The translations under genes and the position numbers were made by a program. From Pararge aegeria (Eukaryota; Arthropoda; Insecta; Lepidoptera; Nymphalidae): 64,000 nucleotides of DNA. How positions within the stretch are numbered: position 1 is the stretch's first letter; each line of letters starts with the position of its first letter. The stretch spans positions 3,410,001 through 3,474,000 of the forward strand of contig NC_053182.1 of assembly GCF_905163445.1 (NCBI RefSeq). The letters are read 5' to 3'. Below are positions 62,590-64,000 of the stretch, piece by piece. Under the pieces are notes generated by a model. The model saw only the letters and a program-made list of their open reading frames with translations, searched no databases and was not told the origin of the DNA.

Positions 62590-63300
62590 ACCTTTTAGTC
62601 TTCCTATATTCTAACAAAACTTCTGGACTATATAGTTTTTTTTTATTATATGTTTATTACCTCGGACCAAGATTCATTAAATGCTTTTGCATCAGAGGTG
62701 GCCGAAAAGTTTTATTTCCTCTTGGGTTATTAAAAATTGTAGTTCAGTTATTTATTTCAAAGGATGTAATACAAAACTATCATTTTAATATAACACTGTC
62801 AAGTCAAGTCAAAAGTGACTTTTTTTAAAAGTATGTACCTAATACAAAACTGTCATTTTAAAATAACACTGCTTCAAACGATGGCAGTAAGTCCACAGTG
62901 CTCTATTAACAACAAAGTTGTGAGTTTGATATGTGTGAAAATGCATGGAGAACTAGAAAAACAAAATAGAAAACCCTCTGTTATTTGCACCTCTTTTAAT
63001 TAAAAACGTAGGTATCGTAATTCTGCAAGGTAACTTACGTCGGTAACCCACCAACAAATTGACTTGGCTGCCGTGTTTACCTCTATACCGGTCCAAAGTA
63101 GGTTTTTTGAAACAAACACATTTATGTCAAAGCAAACGTGCATTAATGCCGTTTAAAAAGAAGCATGGACTTCAAAGCAAACAGCGCTTTGCTTTCTCAT
63201 TTGATTCACTTTTTAGAGTTCCCTCCCACAGAGTCACTGTGACAGACTATCGAGCATATAAAACACATCTTAAGATCGGTTTTTATACTCAATTTTTTAA
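62590..63300. other. No gene recognised; short local repeat
   Basis: ATACAAAACTATCATTTTAA (62770) and ATACAAAACTGTCATTTTAA (62841) with TAACACTG following each form a 71-base-offset duplication. Frames here lack motifs. Confidence 0.4.
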
Positions 63301-63305
63301 GTATT

Positions 63306-63550
63306 TGACTGTAGATTGGCACAGTAGTCAGTGACACTGTTTTCGAGTCCAAGGCTGTAAGTTCGATTCCCACAACTGAAATGTTTTTTGCGATTAACAT
63401 GAATGTTTTGCGGTTTCTGTGTGTTCATATGTATATAATAAGTATATATTTATATTATTCGTTAAATATATGTCAGTAATCATAGTACCTATAACACAAG
63501 CTACACTAACTTTGGGACTAGATGGCGATGTGTGTATTTATTTATTTTAT
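63306..63550 (+). mobile_element. SINE S1, full length, diverged
   Basis: TTGACTGTAGATTGGCACAG head, GTTCGATTCCCACAACTG B box, ATGAATGTTTTGCGGTTTCT, ACTAACTTTGGGACTAGATG, GCGATGTGTGTATTTATTTA. More diverged than other S1 copies. Confidence 0.85.
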
Positions 63551-63852
63551 TTTTATTTATACTCTTTATTTGCACACAAAAAGAAGAATAAAAAAAAAAC
63601 ACAGACAGAAGCAGTGTACAAAAGACGACCTTATCGCTTCGTAGTGATCTTTTCCAGGCAACCTAAGGATGAGGAAATCAAAAGGATAACAGACAGAGGT
63701 TGTGCATATTTAAAAAAAATACACACTATTAACTACATTCTAATACTTGAACTAGATTACACAAATAAAATAATACATAATATAATAAAAAATAAAAATA
63801 ATATCATAAATGCATTAATAACAGTACTCGTAAATACTACTACAAGTCTTGT
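63551..63852 (-). mobile_element. L-C LINE 3' UTR
   Basis: TTTATACTCTTTATTTGCAC tail side, GTACAAAAGACGACCTTATC, GTAGTGATCTTTTCCAGGCA and A-rich sequence up to the ORF stop at 63853. The 149-codon plus frame over this is antisense to the LINE and starts in S1. Confidence 0.8.
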
Positions 63853-64000
63853 TCAATGTACACTATAGTGATTTTTGACAGCTTTCTTAAATATATCAAG
63901 TGATTTAGACCGCCTTATGTCGATTGGGAGCGCATTCCACAGCTCTATGGCTTGCACTGTAAACGAGTCAATTCAGAGTCAGAGTGCATTGTCAATACAT
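63853..64000 (-). pseudogene. L-C LINE: RT ORF C-terminus, cut by window end
   Basis: On the minus strand IDSFTVQAIELWNALPIDIR, then RSKSLDIFKKAVKNHYSVH and TGA (63855-63853). LWNALP-x-IR followed by a basic FKK..L/K..HY tail is the standard end of CR1/Jockey-like reverse transcriptase proteins in insects. An in-frame TGA lies just upstream (about 63973), so this copy is dead. Confidence 0.85.

Noticed and set aside
63419..63868. 149-codon plus-strand frame, the longest in the window
   Set aside because: Begins in an S1 SINE and continues antisense through an L-C LINE 3' UTR; a chance composite.

Overview
This is AT-rich eukaryotic nuclear DNA, and almost everything recognisable in it is interspersed repeats. 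The repeat set (tRNA-headed SINEs with a GGTTCGATTCC-type B box, 3' ends of CR1/Jockey-like and RTE-like LINEs, and non-autonomous Helitrons ending in CTAG) suggests a lepidopteran, probably a butterfly; that is inference from remembered repeat styles, not a database result. No intact long host gene, rRNA, genuine tRNA, CRISPR or bacterial feature was found. The window looks intergenic or intronic. Family labels used here (S1-S4, E, L-A to L-C, H1-H3) are local names.

Repeat families. S1 is a tRNA-derived SINE with head TGGCGCAGTGG, a GGTTCGATTCC B box, a conserved 3' half and an (ATTT)n tail; 16 copies or pieces. S2 has a head like AGCGGTGATAGCGCAGTGGG and a TGATGATGA tail; 15 pieces. S3 has a head like ACCTGGCGCAGTGGTGA and a tail GGGCTAACTTGTAGTGGA; about 13 pieces. 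S4 has a head like GCCTCTTTGGTCTAG. E is a dispersed family containing TGGACACAGGGCGGCA. L-A, L-B and L-C are 3' ends of CR1/Jockey-like LINEs; three of them still show the end of the reverse-transcriptase ORF. An RTE-like relic lies near 16.2-16.6 kb and an RNase-H/CCHC-type LINE end at 28.2-28.5 kb. H1 and H2 are short non-autonomous Helitrons, some with perfect A|TC...CTAG|T junctions.

Layout. 0-8 kb: LINE tail, S1-S3 copies, a possible Helitron end. 8.15-9.03 kb: a direct duplication of an 82-codon open segment that begins straight after an acceptor-like TTTAG and ends at a shared stop codon, and is far better conserved than its flanks; it is the best candidate for real host coding sequence. 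9-15.7 kb: mostly unique DNA with an inverted Helitron-like pair at 11.1-12.1 kb. 15.7-18.4 kb: LINE relics, a fold-back element with perfect 71-base arms, and a SINE. 20.2-24 kb: two copies of a roughly 410 bp element with ACAACGTGTAA terminal inverted repeats, plus Helitrons. 24.6-37.3 kb: dense SINE/LINE/Helitron mosaic. 37.3-44 kb: mixed unique DNA and SINEs with local duplications. 44-54.6 kb: dense repeats and nested insertions. 54.6-60 kb: largely unique DNA with a 548-base-offset duplication. 60-64 kb: LINE ends and SINEs, including an F-R-F (forward-reverse-forward) SINE rearrangement.

The most general unexplained signal is the number of long, near-perfect inverted repeats with very short loops. 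Several are built inside SINE copies whose other copies lack them, a pattern best explained by local replication template switching. The transposable elements do not form a pathway with one another; they document successive insertions, some nested (LINE in S1, Helitron plus LINE in S1, S1 in the fold-back family).
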